DNA from: Sipunculus nudus
Lineage: Eukaryota > Annelida > Sipuncula > Golfingiida > Sipunculidae
DNA: 64,000 nucleotides
Assembly: GCA_026874595.1 (NCBI GenBank)
Contig: CM049316.1
Coordinates: 60,335,676 to 60,399,675 of the forward strand
Direction: 5' to 3'
Part shown: positions 11,386 to 23,375 of the stretch, in pieces
Position numbering within the stretch: position 1 is the first letter of the stretch
Layout of the letters: each line of letters opens with the position of its first letter
Translations under genes and position numbers: made by a program
The notes under the pieces: model-generated
Databases searched by the model: none
What the model was told of the DNA's origin: nothing
Seen by the model: the letters and a program-made list of their open reading frames with translations, nothing else

Positions 11386-11791
11386 CAGTGGCGTCAATTA
11401 ATTTGTTTTAAAAAGGCGGGGGGGGGGGGTTACTCGCAGGCGTGGGAGGGTAATCAAAGTTCGGACTGCTCTTTTATAAACACACACCCACACATGCACA
11501 CATATTTCAAATATAAACCATTTAACTATAAGGTTTTTAAAAATAAGGTATTATGTTTTACGTAAACATGTTGGAAGTAAATATTAATTCCAAACCAATT
11601 TAAGATATAAAAAACTCACTGTAAAATCGGAAATGGAATTTAAGTCTATTATTCTATAAATATTAATATAGTTAATTTCAAATATATAAATGTTATTCTT
11701 TCAATACCAGGGTGAACAATTACATTGACCATCCCCTCTTGCTAAAAGGTAAGGGGATATTTAACATCAACCCCTTGTATTTACGACCCTA
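11386..11791 (+). mobile_element. hAT-like MITE, copy a
   Basis: The element starts CAGTGGCGTCAATTA and ends TTTACGACCCTA, a decayed inverse of the start. Flanks GAGAGTAC (11378-11385) and CAGAGTGT (11792-11799) match at five consecutive positions, consistent with a decayed 8-bp duplication. The interior aligns with copies b, c and d, including AAGGTATTATG, AAAGTCTATTATT-type and CCCCTCTTGCTAAAA blocks. It lacks the TA microsatellite that copies b-e carry. Confidence 0.75.
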
Positions 11792-11799
11792 CAGAGTGT

Positions 11800-12616
11800 C
11801 AACTTAGCCCGTGGTCCTCCGTTTTGTGTTCTAATGTTCTAACCAGCCTGCACGTGTTCTTTACATTGCCGTAAAACCTGGTTGTGTAATTAAACGTCCC
11901 AAATAGACTTTTTCCATCACACTAACGACATATGTTGGGGGAATTATACTAGAATTGTTTGGGTCCGTTATTTAAAAAAAAAAGACCTTTTGCTACATAT
12001 CGAAGATTGAAAGAAAAAGAAACCTGTCTTATCATTAGAGCTGCATGGGGGGTCCGGTATGTGTCTGTGGCATGTATTTACTTTAACAAAACCTACAATG
12101 CTGGCTCAAAGGACCCGAACTTGGCAGACGACCGTTGCGTGCAGGTCTTATGCTCGTGGAAACGCTCTATTGCCTGCACCTTATTTGACGTTGCTGTAAC
12201 ATGAAATATAGTTTTCCAAACTCCAAAATTGCTTGCATGAATTTTACTTAAAATAGCCAGTAAACCTATACTATCGCAAATAAACATCTTAACTTGACTG
12301 ACACCAAAGTATTGTTTCAATACATCCTAACGTGTATTCTAGCATGTGTATTGCTATCTAAAGTCTTAACTGTTCTGTATTTTTTAAACAAAATTTTCGC
12401 AAGACTAAAGGCCTTATAATAGTCGTTCACGGGTGTAGTTTTTCCACAAGGCCCTTTACATACTTCGTCATCATGGTATAAGTAATGAGAGTCAAACATA
12501 TATATGTCCCAGGCCTAACATAATTGTCACATATACTTTACAACGTTTAATATGCACATAACATAATTGTCATATATACTTTACAATGTTTTATATGTAT
12601 ACATATGTATATATAT
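11800..12616. other. Unassigned DNA
   Basis: The overlapping plus and minus frames at 11959-12320 have no recognised domain. An imperfect 50-bp tandem repeat containing ACATAATTGTCAYATATACTTTAC occurs near 12518-12590. Confidence 0.45.
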
Positions 12617-13694
12617 TGTTACGGAACAAAATAACAACAGATCACGTAGTCGTGACGAGCATAAACGTGGTTATGGAGATTAAAAAAAAACAAATTCTGT
12701 AACACTAGGCAGCTGAAATGTCTAGGGGAATGAATAAAGAAGTCAGTGGTTTTTTATTAACAAATAATTATAATTTATTCTTAAACCAACCCTAACATTA
12801 CAATACACTAAATCAATACAATTTCACAGTATAACAATAGTACAACAGCAAATTAATACAATTACACAGTATAATAAATAAAGTGTACAGGACCTGGATA
12901 CCACCATTGTCACAGCGACAACAGGTCCTTTAAAACGTATATAATCCAGATGAACAGTTCACATTAATCTTATCAGAGAATAATGGTCCAATTCAATCAC
13001 AAAATCAATTTGCTGTAATCCAAAAGTGAAGTTCTTGTAATAATCCCGAAGGCAACATGGAGACAGGCCGCACTAAATCTGCATAGAGTTCATAGAATCC
13101 CTGACACTACTGCAATTATCAGATAGGTCCAAAACTGACTCACTCTCATCCGTGTCTGCTGGAATATTTCTCTCTCCTCCTCCGCAGAAGCGGATCCAGG
13201 GGGGTCCTGGGGGTCTGGACCCCCCCCCTTTTCATCAGAAACAACGTTTTTTAAGGGCTTCAGACAAAATTTTGCCGCCTGGACCCCCCTTTTCAGACCT
13301 GAGGACCCTTTTTTTAGGGTTTTCATTTGTCCTCCTGGGTTGGACCCCCCCCCCCCCCTTTTCCTAAATCCTGGATCCGCCCCTGCTCCGGCTCTAAAAC
13401 ACAGCCCCTATTTACAAGTTTTCATCCGAATATTCTAGAAACTTTTATTTCACGAACATTCCCAAAGAACCCAACAATACATAATACACACGCCAATAGA
13501 ATATTACAAGACACGCGCTCATAGAGCGCGACCAGTCATGAAAGTTCCAGATCAGCATGAGCGCTGTGTTTCTACACGTCAGACCCATCACGTGGGCCGG
13601 TTAGCCTGGGGCGTCTCCCATGGCAACGGACAATGCTAGCGCTACACAGACACATGCAAGACTGCTGCACTCAATGAAAGAGACATCTGTAATA
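12617..13694 (-). mobile_element. Candidate solo LTR interrupted by an R MITE
   Basis: The plus strand starts TGTTACGG and finishes CTGTAATA, a near-inverse of the start. Read on the minus strand it carries a TATA-like GAAATAAAAGTTTC (13435-13453), and a polyadenylation signal AATAAA near 12770-12780, followed by a T-rich tail region. These are features of an LTR with promoter and terminator in minus orientation. Without the 206 bp added by the MITE it would be about 870 bp. A microsatellite on the right hides any target duplication, and there is no partner LTR or internal region in the window. Confidence 0.35.
13185..13385 (-). mobile_element. MITE family R, copy 3 (inverted)
   Basis: The element starts CAGAAGCGGATCCAGG and ends CCTGGATCCGCCCCTG, the inverse order of copies 1 and 2. 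The 5-bp duplication CTCCG is present on both sides (13180-13184 and 13386-13390). Removing element and one duplication restores a continuous host repeat. Frames of Pro-rich protein here come from its C runs. Confidence 0.87.
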
Positions 13695-13739
13695 ATAATA
13701 ATAATAATAATATATATATATATATATATATATATGTAT
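13690..13739. repeat. (AAT)n-(AT)n microsatellite
   Basis: About eight AAT units are followed by about 13 AT units. Confidence 0.95.
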
Positions 13740-13818
13740 AATGTATCATAAACAGTTTTACTTCATGTACTACAGAACTGTTTCGTGAGTACAGTTAACT
13801 AGCCGGCTCACTCTTCAC

Positions 13819-13819
<1 letters not shown>

Positions 13820-13889
<70 letters not shown>
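13820..13889. repeat. (CT)n-(AT)n microsatellite
   Basis: About 18 CT units, a CCAAT break, then about 15 AT units. Confidence 0.95.
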
Positions 13890-13893
<4 letters not shown>

Positions 13894-15359
13894 GGGGATA
13901 ATATATATCTGTGTATATATGTAATTTACAGTCGTGAAAATTTAATGAAAATTACTAAAATGTTTAAGATGTCACTGAGTGCGAACTCCGAGTCCAGTTA
14001 ACTGCCAGGTCGATCAAGTCAGTAGCCACTATACGTGCATTGACAGTGGTGACGTACCGGACTTTGGGAACCTGCCGCAGCACAGCACCCAGAATGATGT
14101 CACATGCTGGGGTGACAAAAGAAAGAACCTTAAAGTGGTCAGTCGGTTTGAGACACTTCACTCGCAGCTGATTCCAAGGAGATGAGCCCAGAATATAAAG
14201 GTGTCAGGAAGGTTTTAGGTAACCTGGGTCGTCTTAACTCAGCTACAGTTTCTTCATTATGGTTGGCATGGATAGCGCTACAGGGTGCTCCATTGAGTTT
14301 ACCCTATATACGGATCTGTTCTGGAGCTTGCATGCAATTGAGAAGGCGTCTTGGATCCCCCTGCGCTTTTCTTTGGTGTGGCATCTACATTATCTCCATA
14401 GACTTCTTTTCGCCTTACAGTATTTGGAAGCCAAACACCTTGAAACAAACTATTGCTGAAATTTGTCGCCGATTTTGAGCCGATGCGGGTCCCCGCTGGA
14501 TGGAGTCAACGTGATCGGTTCGAGACCCGACTCCACTTTTTCGTTCGTTCGCTCAGTTGATTTATTTTCACGGATAAGATGGTTATGGAAACTTTTTCCT
14601 TGTAATTCACCGTTCACTGTTAACCGGTCACATATCCTTATTTTCTCGGATTCCAAGACTCCCAAAGTCAATCTGCCCATATTTAACACGAAGGACTTCG
14701 ACCGGCCTTGTCTAATATGCATGGCTGTAAGCGTGGCCATGTAATCGCACCAATACCTCTAATATACTAGTATGTCTTCTAATCGACCAGGGAATCCTCA
14801 ACTGTTCGCCCATTTAGTCCATGATAATGGGATATTGTGTCGGCAGACTGTAGGATTAGCATCTCGGCAGAAATTATTGTGACTATTTAACAGAAAATAT
14901 TCCAACTGCCGGCATGGAATCTCCGTTTCAGACACCATGAATGTCGGCATAAGGATTCGGATTATTATGTATATTGCCCTCAAATCTGGCCATAATTAGG
15001 AATCTCTTGTAATATAATCCACGGCTGATAATGTCGAGTCGAGCAAAAATTCAATATGTGGACTGTGTCACCAGGGACAATGCATTTGCAAGAATCGGGC
15101 TAAAAAAAGTGGGGATTTTCGTTAATGAAATCACTAAATGGTTTCCAAATATGTCATGGCTGTGATATCGTCCTGCAAGAAATAATAAATAAGATATATC
15201 GCATCGGAGAGCAACAGGGAATATAGACTTTCTGCGTATCATTGGTATTGATTATCTGGGCCCTCTTATGTAGAGAATTAAGGGAAGGGTGACTGAAAGT
15301 TATACGGTTTACTGAATATTTTTCATATTATATTTTGGCCTAAATACTCCACGGGGGAT
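13890..15359. other. Unassigned DNA with a higher-GC block
   Basis: From about 13975 to 14740 GC content is higher and open frames exist on both strands (for example 14182-14478 plus and 14450-14740 minus), but they contradict each other and show no domain, splice pattern or codon bias that I can recognise. It could hold an unrecognised repeat or a decayed gene. Confidence 0.35.
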
Positions 15360-15381
15360 TGGAGGGGGGGGGGGGGGGGGG

Positions 15382-15436
15382 CAGTTGAGTCAATTTATTT
15401 TCAAGGGGGGGGGGGGGGTAACTAAGGTTGGAAAAC

Positions 15437-15487
<51 letters not shown>

Positions 15488-15811
15488 CTGTGTAACACAT
15501 TTCAAATATATTACAATTAAGATTAAGGTTTTTATAAAATTAGGTATTATGTTTCCTATTTAGGTTGATTCTAAACCAGGTTTATATACCTAATATTTAA
15601 AAGTGAGCTCAGAAAAGGAATACATTATATTTAAATATTTTTAATTTTCAATATATATTTTTCTCTGAATAGTAGGGGTTGGGGTGGGTGGGGTGTGGGA
15701 TGTGGTGGGAGGGGGGAAGGGTGGGATGATTACATTGATCACCCCCCCCCCCTTTACTAAAACGTAGGGACGGGGATATATACCCCATATCCCCCTGTAT
15801 TGACGCCCCTT
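15382..15811 (+). mobile_element. hAT-like MITE, copy b
   Basis: The start CAGTTGAGTCAATTTA and the end GTATTGACGCCCCTT match copy c. Interior blocks CATTTCAAATATATTACAAT, AATTAGGTATTATGTTTC and the C-rich end TTTACTAAAACGTAGGG align with copies a and c. A TA microsatellite (15439-15481) and long G runs sit near the left end. G runs at the left flank obscure the target duplication. Confidence 0.75.
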
Positions 15812-18800
15812 TCTTTTGCCCTGAATTCGCGCTAGTTCCCCAATACGGCTGATTTTTTTCAAACTAATCTTGGAATAGAATAATAAAGTCAATGGTGAAT
15901 ATTAGCGCTAATATTTAGTTTTAGCCTTAGTAAATATGTTTCGAGGTCCTGATGTATTAAGCCTTTTTTTTGCTTCAGATTTGTTCATTATCGCTAAATA
16001 TGTGTCTATGCAGTTGCATCTATGGGCAGTTTGTCCCCTTTTTTTGACAGTTTGAAACATATAATAAGTCACAAAAAACCACTCAGAATCAAAGTTCAAG
16101 GTCATATACATCCCCAAGAAGTTTACAAACGTGCATCGCTGGAGCTATCGGGAATGGAGTTGTCTACGAGCGAGGGAGGGGGTCGATCTTCCAGATAGTT
16201 TTTTAGGGATATAGAAAATGAAAGTGTTGATTTAATATAGATGTCTTATAACAACATATCCTGAATACTAGGTTGGCACAAGAATGATGAACCAGTAATA
16301 GCTTTCAATAGCTTTCAGTATTAGAAACAAGCTGACAAGCTGATGACTTCAGTCAACTGAAGGTGATGCGCGACCGACCATTGTGACCTCTTTGTTGTCT
16401 TACAAACCCACATGCAGCCATAGGCATGGAAAGAGTACCGTGGAGGAATGTACCGACCAGCAGTGCCGGGAAAACGCCATCCACGGTCCATCAGCATAAA
16501 TATATTATAAAACGCAAAAGAGTCGCAAATTATATACGTTTTACATGATATAACACTACTTTACACAAAAATCGGCGGAATATGTGTTTATCTTCGTTAG
16601 GCCAAAGGGCATTTTTAGGAATATTCCTAAAATAATTATCGCGAAAATACATGCGGCCAAGGGTTCTGGGACTGACTCTAGAATTTGAATCGCCTTGAGG
16701 AGTAGTATTTTGATTCATTGGTGTCAGAGAGTGGTCTTTTTTAGGATAAGATATAGTTTCATGGTAATGTATGCTATAAAATGTCAACGCTTACACGAAA
16801 TGCTGGCACCTCCTACTGATGACAATGCAAAATAAAAATTTCTGTTGGAATAATAGTGCCATGAGGCTATATATTTTGCCGTTTGTGGGGTCTGTTTTCA
16901 TGAACAATTAACGTCATCGTTTAAAGTGCTTCATTTTAGAGAAGTAACTGAAACTAGGATGAACAATAGTTGTAGCAATTCTCAGCGGAACAGCTTGTTT
17001 TACCAGTTTTATAACCAGTAACACATTAAATTTTTGACTTTTGAAATTTTCAAAAAGAATATCAAGTGCAAGAACATACCAACGGTGATATTGCCAACTG
17101 TCAGTTTTGACAGTTGCAAAAAGATGACAAAAGTTTCGAAAACAGAGCATAAAAAATCACCATATGATTGAAAGTGACATTGATGGTGTTACTCTAAGGA
17201 AACAATAAGTAAATACTCATATTTCTGAGTGCGATATATTTTATTTCTTTTTGTTTGGGCATTTTAAAAGCCGTTACATATTGTTGACACCAGAAGCCAT
17301 TCATGTGTGGACTGGTTCTCTGTCTTACAGTGGCCAGCGCCATCTATGGGGTTTAAGTAAACTAATAATCTCAAAAATTTTCAAATTTTTTCATATTTTT
17401 TTATTTCAACCCATTGATATATACATTTTTGTCTTTAAATAAGAATGATATTTAATTCTGCATGTTTATTTAAAATATTCCCGGTCAAATTTCTAAAATA
17501 TGTAATTTTTAAGATCTTATATCATATAAAACCACAGCATAAGTGTCCATTTTCCACTTCATGAACTGCAAAAATAAGCACAGTGACCCCCAAATTTTAT
17601 TTTATAATTTAACAAAGTATGCCAAGTAGATAGCATGTACCAAATATCTAAAATAATTCCATTGGTAGAAAAAAGTGTCAAGTTTCCCCTTAGTACCATT
17701 ATAGACGCTCAAATTACTGGAATAAGTTCTAGACCATCACGGTTTTGTGTATTTAAACTAATGGCAAACTAGAAGGCTTTTAAATGATATTTCTACCATT
17801 GTTATCTATCTTCATTAACATTAGATATATACCACCTATATGCAGGTCATGGTATAGTTGTAAAAAGCTTGAACAACAGATTTATGTGTCATTTATAACA
17901 ATTTACCCATATACAGTGCATGGGTATCTGTTAAGGCACTGACGTAATTATATATGCCCTCCATCAAGACTCCATCATGCCTATTACTACATTTGTCTGT
18001 TGGTGTGTCGGAAGTAAAATTGAACTTTGCCAACTTTGCTTGACGGTAATTTTGGGTTTATAAGCGACTTCTTCCCATTGCAACACACCATAAACAGGCA
18101 CCGGAAATATGCACGGAAAATTTTTAAAATGTTGTTTGACTCTGTTGAAAGCTATAGTTTATATGGAAGTTCTTGTGTTAGCGTAAAATACGGGTGGTCA
18201 TAGTACACCAGCATGTCACGTTATATATCATATTATATATCCAATGTTAGGCCACCTGTTGACAAATAGCATTCCTTCCCACACTTACCATATATTTGGC
18301 GTGCGTTCACGCACTTAACTTAAGTGCATCTGTCAGGACCTCTATTTTGTAGTGGACAGTGCTGCGGTCACATAACTTAAAATGAACTGCGCATGTTGAG
18401 GGTCGCGACCCCTTGTTGAAATCTACAAAGTGCCATCAGAGCAGAGCAGACGACAACATGCATGTCACGTGATGAAATCCACGCAAGTAGCTCTCCGGAG
18501 ACCAACTTTCTGTAAACATCGGTAGCATTTGATATTTTCTAAAAAAAAAAAAAAAAATCAATATATGTTTAAGGTTTGGACCTTTTTTTGATAATTATGC
18601 AATAAAACTTTGCATTTTACCGTGTAAAATGACTGAACCTTCAACGGTAGCTATAAAATACTAGACCCGCATTGTCATGGGTCTTTTTTTCTCCTGGAAA
18701 TTTGTCAAAAGGCATAAATACATCTAAGGGCCAGGTTCTGGCACATGCAGTCACCTGCCGCAAAGTTCAGTTGATTCCATGACATGTACTGAAAGATGGT

Positions 18801-19852
18801 AAAGCTGTGGAAGGAATCAACATTGACACAGCAACATCCTCCTTAAAGGGACCTATTCACATACCAGGTGTGTGTTAGGTATACAGAAAATGTCGTGTTT
18901 TCTCCTTATTATATCATGGTATATCTAATAATGTTTCATTCTAAACCCGTTTGCTTACTCCTGTACACAAGCGGAGATACACTAACACCGGGCGTAATCA
19001 ATGGTGCAAAACATACACATTGTGCGCGCGCCACCTGATGGCCCGACCGTGCAACTTCACACATAAAGATTTTTTCTTCTTTCAGATTTCATCTCATTGT
19101 TTGGTAGTTGTGATCGCACCTCTGGTAACACAGTCTTGTTATAAAAAACAGACACATGTTGATTGTTTACTAACAAACAAAACCATACCAACGTACACAC
19201 AACAGGTGAATTAGAGATGGTGAGTCCTTGTGCCAGGATGGTATTGCTGGGAAACTCTTGTATTCAGGCAAAATTAGCTAATAAAACATATTTTTTTGCA
19301 AATATTTATGTACATTTAATTCTTACAAGAGTAGGTTTTTTTCAGCTTTAGATGAAGTCTTACACATAAAACTTTGTTTCTCAAACTATCGAACTCAGAG
19401 AACACAACCTGGATAAACTGACGGTCGGACGTACATTTTTTTGTGCAAGGCACCACAAACAGCAAGAATATAAGACGTTTATTATCATCGAACTAGTCAC
19501 TGGACATGAAAGAACAAATGTCACAGAAGTAACGACCGAACTGCCGCCAGGGAAAAGTCTGTATTACAGGTCTTGTGTGGCAGGGCAGTCACAATTTACA
19601 TATAATAACGCTGAAATCAGCGCGGGGTCCCCTGCATGTATAGTTAGAGGGGTGTCTGTCAGTAGGACTTAATAAGCCCCTTGTCGGGGGCCTTTCTTAG
19701 TGTCGTCTGCAGAATCAGTGAGTACAGACTGACAACCATCATTTTCGTGTGATTAAAATCACTGACCACATATTAAAAGCCAGTGACTATAATTCTTCTT
19801 CTAATTACGTCACTTTCTCTTTGTTTCTGCCTCTCCTTGCATAGTGCGCAGT
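15812..19852. other. About 4 kb unassigned DNA
   Basis: No exon or TIR element is recognised. Small perfect hairpins occur at 17095-17116 (9-bp stem, 4-base loop) and 18301-18326 (two overlapping palindromes). A 17-base A run lies near 18541. Frames are all under 90 codons and without motifs. Confidence 0.45.
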
Positions 19853-19860
19853 GTGATGGT

Positions 19861-19911
19861 CAGTGGCGTCAATTTATCTTCAAAGGGGGGGGGGATTACT
19901 GGCACACACGC

Positions 19912-19990
<79 letters not shown>

Positions 19991-20280
19991 TAGCGTATGT
20001 AAGACACTTTTCTAATATATTACAATTAATTATACTGTTTTAGAAAATCAGGTATTATATATCCAGTATAGGTTAATTCTAAACCATGTTTAGATATAAA
20101 ATATTTCACAGTAATCTCATCAACGGAACCAAAGTCTATTATTATAATTATTCATATATTTAATTTTCAATACATAAATATTATTATCTGAATAGCAGGG
20201 GAGATGATAACATAGACCATCTCCCCTTGCTAAAAAGTTGTGGGATATATACCCCCTATCACACTTCATTGACGCCCCTT
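19861..20280 (+). mobile_element. hAT-like MITE, copy c, with exact 8-bp target duplication
   Basis: The element starts CAGTGGCGTCAATTTATC and ends TTCATTGACGCCCCTT. GTGATGGT stands immediately on both sides (19853-19860 and 20281-20288). CAG-type ends plus an 8-bp duplication are hallmarks of hAT transposons. The 420-bp interior is noncoding and contains two TA tracts (19918-19984). A plus-strand frame over it is microsatellite read-through. Confidence 0.85.
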
Positions 20281-20519
20281 GTGATGGTTTAGACTCTTGA
20301 CATGTTAGCTTGTGTCCATTTCTGGCCGTTTCATCGCTTTACACTCACTGGCTATTGCAAGACTTGACCACAAGGTCGCTGTTAAATGGCAATTTGTCAT
20401 GGATGACAGGCAGCGGCTAGCGTCTGTTATGGTCATGTCCTCGCCAGGAACAAGACCGACAGAAAAGTAACAGAGAAGAGTGAGTTAACAGTACGTTACA
20501 GAAGCGCGCAGCATTGCAT

Positions 20520-20975
20520 GATACAGGTCTCGAGTCCGGGCTCGATACCATTTTTTAAGAGCTTGGACTTGGACTCGAGGGTCATGTACTAAGATTTGTG
20601 CTCGGACTCGGAGGTAAGTACTCAAAAATCAGGCCAAGTCCAGCTCTAGTCCAAAAACACACCGTCACATATTATAAAGACAAATACAAGTGCAAACTAC
20701 TGGTAGGATATTACAAAAAATAACACCATTTATATACAAAAGTTAAGCTCATCATCGGGAACTAAATGTATTTAATCATTATGGTAAAAGCAGGTGTAAA
20801 CTAACATGAAAATGTACACGATGAACTGAAATTTCCATTTAACTTTTCTTCGGATATTTGTATTGGACTCGGGTTCCAAATGACTCAGACTCGAGGAAGG
20901 TGGACTTGGACTCGAGTGGACTGAACTCGGACCTGCACTTGGACTCGGATGATGTGAACTCGACCACATCACTGC
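20520..20975. repeat. Degenerate GGACTCGAG-type low-complexity repeat
   Basis: GACTCGG, GACTCGAG and GGACTTGGACTCG recur many times in two clusters (20530-20660 and 20865-20960), separated by about 200 bp of AT-rich DNA. Read on the minus strand, the second cluster gives a Ser/Pro-rich run inside the 164-codon frame 20772-21266. That compositional source is why I do not call this frame a gene. Confidence 0.6.
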
Positions 20976-21611
20976 ATGGCGGTCATCCGTAGTCTCTAAC
21001 CAGCAGGCCTGCGTTACGCCTGCGTTACGCCTGTGTTTCGCATACTCTCCTTGAGGGTCTGCTCTTGTACCTATGTCACGTATAGTATATGCCTCCTTTG
21101 ATACAACCGCTATCCTCTTATTGGGGGTACTTTGAATCGAAAAATTTCCAGCAAATGAAAAAGGAAGTGAAAAAGCATGCAGCAAAAGCAAGTTTGTCAA
21201 AGAAATATGCTCATTTCTCTGATTTAGTAGAGGAATCTGGTCTACAATAATTGACTCTCTATTCACTCACATTCTGGGAGTTATCTTCTGACTAAATAAT
21301 TGAAGTTCCATCGAAGGTCATGCGTGACGTTTTTCATGTAAAAGTGCACATTCTCTGGAAATATCTCCTCCCTCACAATCCATAGGGAGTTCTGTCCAGA
21401 CGCCATTCGTCTTAATAGGCGGTAACATACATCCAAGGCATATGTCGTCCATGCAGTCTAAATATCCCAACACCGCAATAACGTTTGTTATTCTGGCATA
21501 AAATGTTCCAACGTGAAAATACGAATGTTATATCATATTGCTGTCTTTGTCCTTATATAAGACATTGTCGTGAGGATATAATTTTATAGGTGTGACTCTT
21601 ATATATCGGTG
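20976..21611. other. Unassigned DNA
   Basis: A short triplet of CCTGCGTTACG units lies near 21007. Nothing else is recognised. Confidence 0.45.
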
Positions 21612-21957
21612 TAAGGCCAAAAAAAAAAAAGGTTTGGTTCTGAGGCACTTTTTTCAGAAATTAATGCGGGCGAGCGGTTTTTTTATTTTTAATTTTTTTT
21701 GTTTCGATTAAAATGTCAAATGATAAAAGAAAAGCGTGATTCTAACAGATTTATTATGCTAAACAAGTAAAACACTACATAACAAAGGAAATTTAATCAA
21801 AATTGTATGATTCTGTCTGCTTGAAAGAAATGTCCGAGTGGCTAGAGCTCAAATATGGTAAGTTTCTGTTGAAAATCAAAATGAAAATTTTGATGCGGGG
21901 GTTTAAAATTGACGCGGGTGGTGCCTGAGAACCATACCTTTTATTTTTTGGGCCTAA
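21612..21957. mobile_element. Palindrome-ended element family N, copy 1
   Basis: The left end TAAGGCC-A12-GGTTTGGTTCTGAGGCAC is matched in reverse by the right end GTGCCTGAGAACCATACC...GGGCCTAA, so TIRs are about 38 bp. Sub-terminal ATGCGGGCG and TGACGCGGG motifs also oppose each other. The interior is AT-rich and noncoding. A second copy is at 24522-24812. The target duplication is not clear. Confidence 0.75.
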
Positions 21958-21959
21958 TG

Positions 21960-21963
<4 letters not shown>

Positions 21964-22046
<83 letters not shown>
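21964..22046. repeat. (GA)n-(CAGA)n microsatellite
   Basis: About 23 GA units change to about 8 CAGA units, directly after the right end of the N element. Confidence 0.95.
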
Positions 22047-22329
22047 GGGTGAATGGTGAATGACGTATATATGTATTATTTCACGCTGTTATTTAACTTT
22101 GACTGAATACAAAAGTTTCCCTGCAAAATCATCCCGGCACAAATACTTTCTCCAACTCACCTGTTTTATACGTTTATATGGTTCTCCGCGGGTTTTATAG
22201 TTTCTGTGAGTCTGTTTTCCAAACAAGACTGCGTTACCAGTAGTCCGATCGACAGTGGAATATTCATGACCAAACATTTTGGAGCAAAATGTTATATGTT
22301 TGCACAAAACCATACAAATGCAGGGAAAA

Positions 22330-22531
22330 ACATGCTATATTCATAATTTTAGGGGAAACTCGAAATGATGACCACCAATGGACCCGCGATAAGGTGGTCG
22401 CATTTTCGAGGTGTTCATCTAAGCGAGGTCTGATATAAAAAGCAAAAAATAGCATTTGGACCGTGAAAAAGTGGTTGTTAATTTGGCGTGGTCGCTAGAA
22501 CGAGTCGATCGTAAGGAGAGGTTTTACTATA
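22330..22531. mobile_element. pogo/Tigger-like TIR fragment
   Basis: The stretch contains GGTGGTCGCATTTTCGAGG, TCATCTAAGCGAGGT and ends AGGAGAGGTTTTACTATA. Reversed, that end reads TATAGTAAAACCTCTCC, close to the ends of Tigger-type elements. The opposite end is not found in the window. Confidence 0.5.
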
Positions 22532-22597
22532 CATCCAAAGCATCTTGACGATACGATCTACAACTTTCTTAACATGTACGTTGAGCTTAAAATAAAA

Positions 22598-22815
22598 CAG
22601 GGGCGGGTTTAGAGGGAAAACAAGGAGCACCCCCTTTTTTTACCTATATAACATATCTAAAATATGTAAACAGTCACTTAATACCTACAAACAGCGCCTG
22701 ACAGTTTTCTTTTATATAAACTTCCGTATGTTCGAGTTATGTATGACGTCTACTGGGACTACTCTATGTGCCGGGGTGTTGAGCCCCCTTTTCTAAGATT
22801 CAGTATCCGCCTCTG
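22598..22815 (+). mobile_element. Possible diverged relative of MITE family R
   Basis: The start CAGGGGCGGGTTTAG and end TATCCGCCTCTG are inverse to one another and resemble R termini, and a G/C-rich sub-terminal block is present. Flanking 5-mers do not match, so the duplication has decayed or the boundaries are wrong. Confidence 0.45.
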
Positions 22816-23105
22816 AACAAGGGGTTCCTGTATCCCCTTACCGCTCAACGGAATAGCAGCTGGACACAAGTCTACACATATGTCACGGGGTCTGCGTGCC
22901 CGGTCAGTGAAGTGAAGTTTCACTTGCCCGGTGACGGATGAGGAAATTAAAAAGACAGATGGACCAGGAGCCACGACACACAATTAGCGGGACTCCCGCG
23001 TCCGGCTCATTTGTATGCCGGTGTTGTTTACTTTAACGTTCAGCCATTAATCAAGGCCGAGCTGAGGTGGCTAATCCTGCACCAGTACAAGTATTCGGCG
23101 TCATC

Positions 23106-23228
23106 TTTTTTTTCTTCTTTCTCTTCTTTTTTTTCTCTCCTTTTTTCTGTCTCTGTTGATCTCATTGTGTCATTTTGTGTTTCTTCTTTCCTTTCTTTTT
23201 TTCATATTTTCTTCTTTGCTTCATCGCG

Positions 23229-23283
<55 letters not shown>

Positions 23284-23329
23284 GTTTTGCCTGTCTATGT
23301 CTTTGTCCCTCTTTCATGTTCTGTTTGTC

Positions 23330-23361
<32 letters not shown>

Positions 23362-23375
23362 CTCTCCTCTGCTAT
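23106..23375. repeat. Pyrimidine-rich tract with (CT)25 core
   Basis: A strand-asymmetric 270-bp stretch is almost purely C/T on the plus strand, with an uninterrupted CT core at 23231-23281 and CTGT units near 23335. Three overlapping Ser/Leu frames in all registers are artefacts. Confidence 0.95.

Noticed and set aside
13979-14744. Cluster of frames on both strands in a GC-richer block
   Set aside because: Competing frames, no consistent coding strand, no motif; left as unassigned.
20772-21266. 164-codon minus-strand frame, the longest outside the LINEs
   Set aside because: Its Ser/Pro-rich part comes from the GGACTCGAG-type degenerate repeat, no domain is recognised, and no splice or promoter context supports it.
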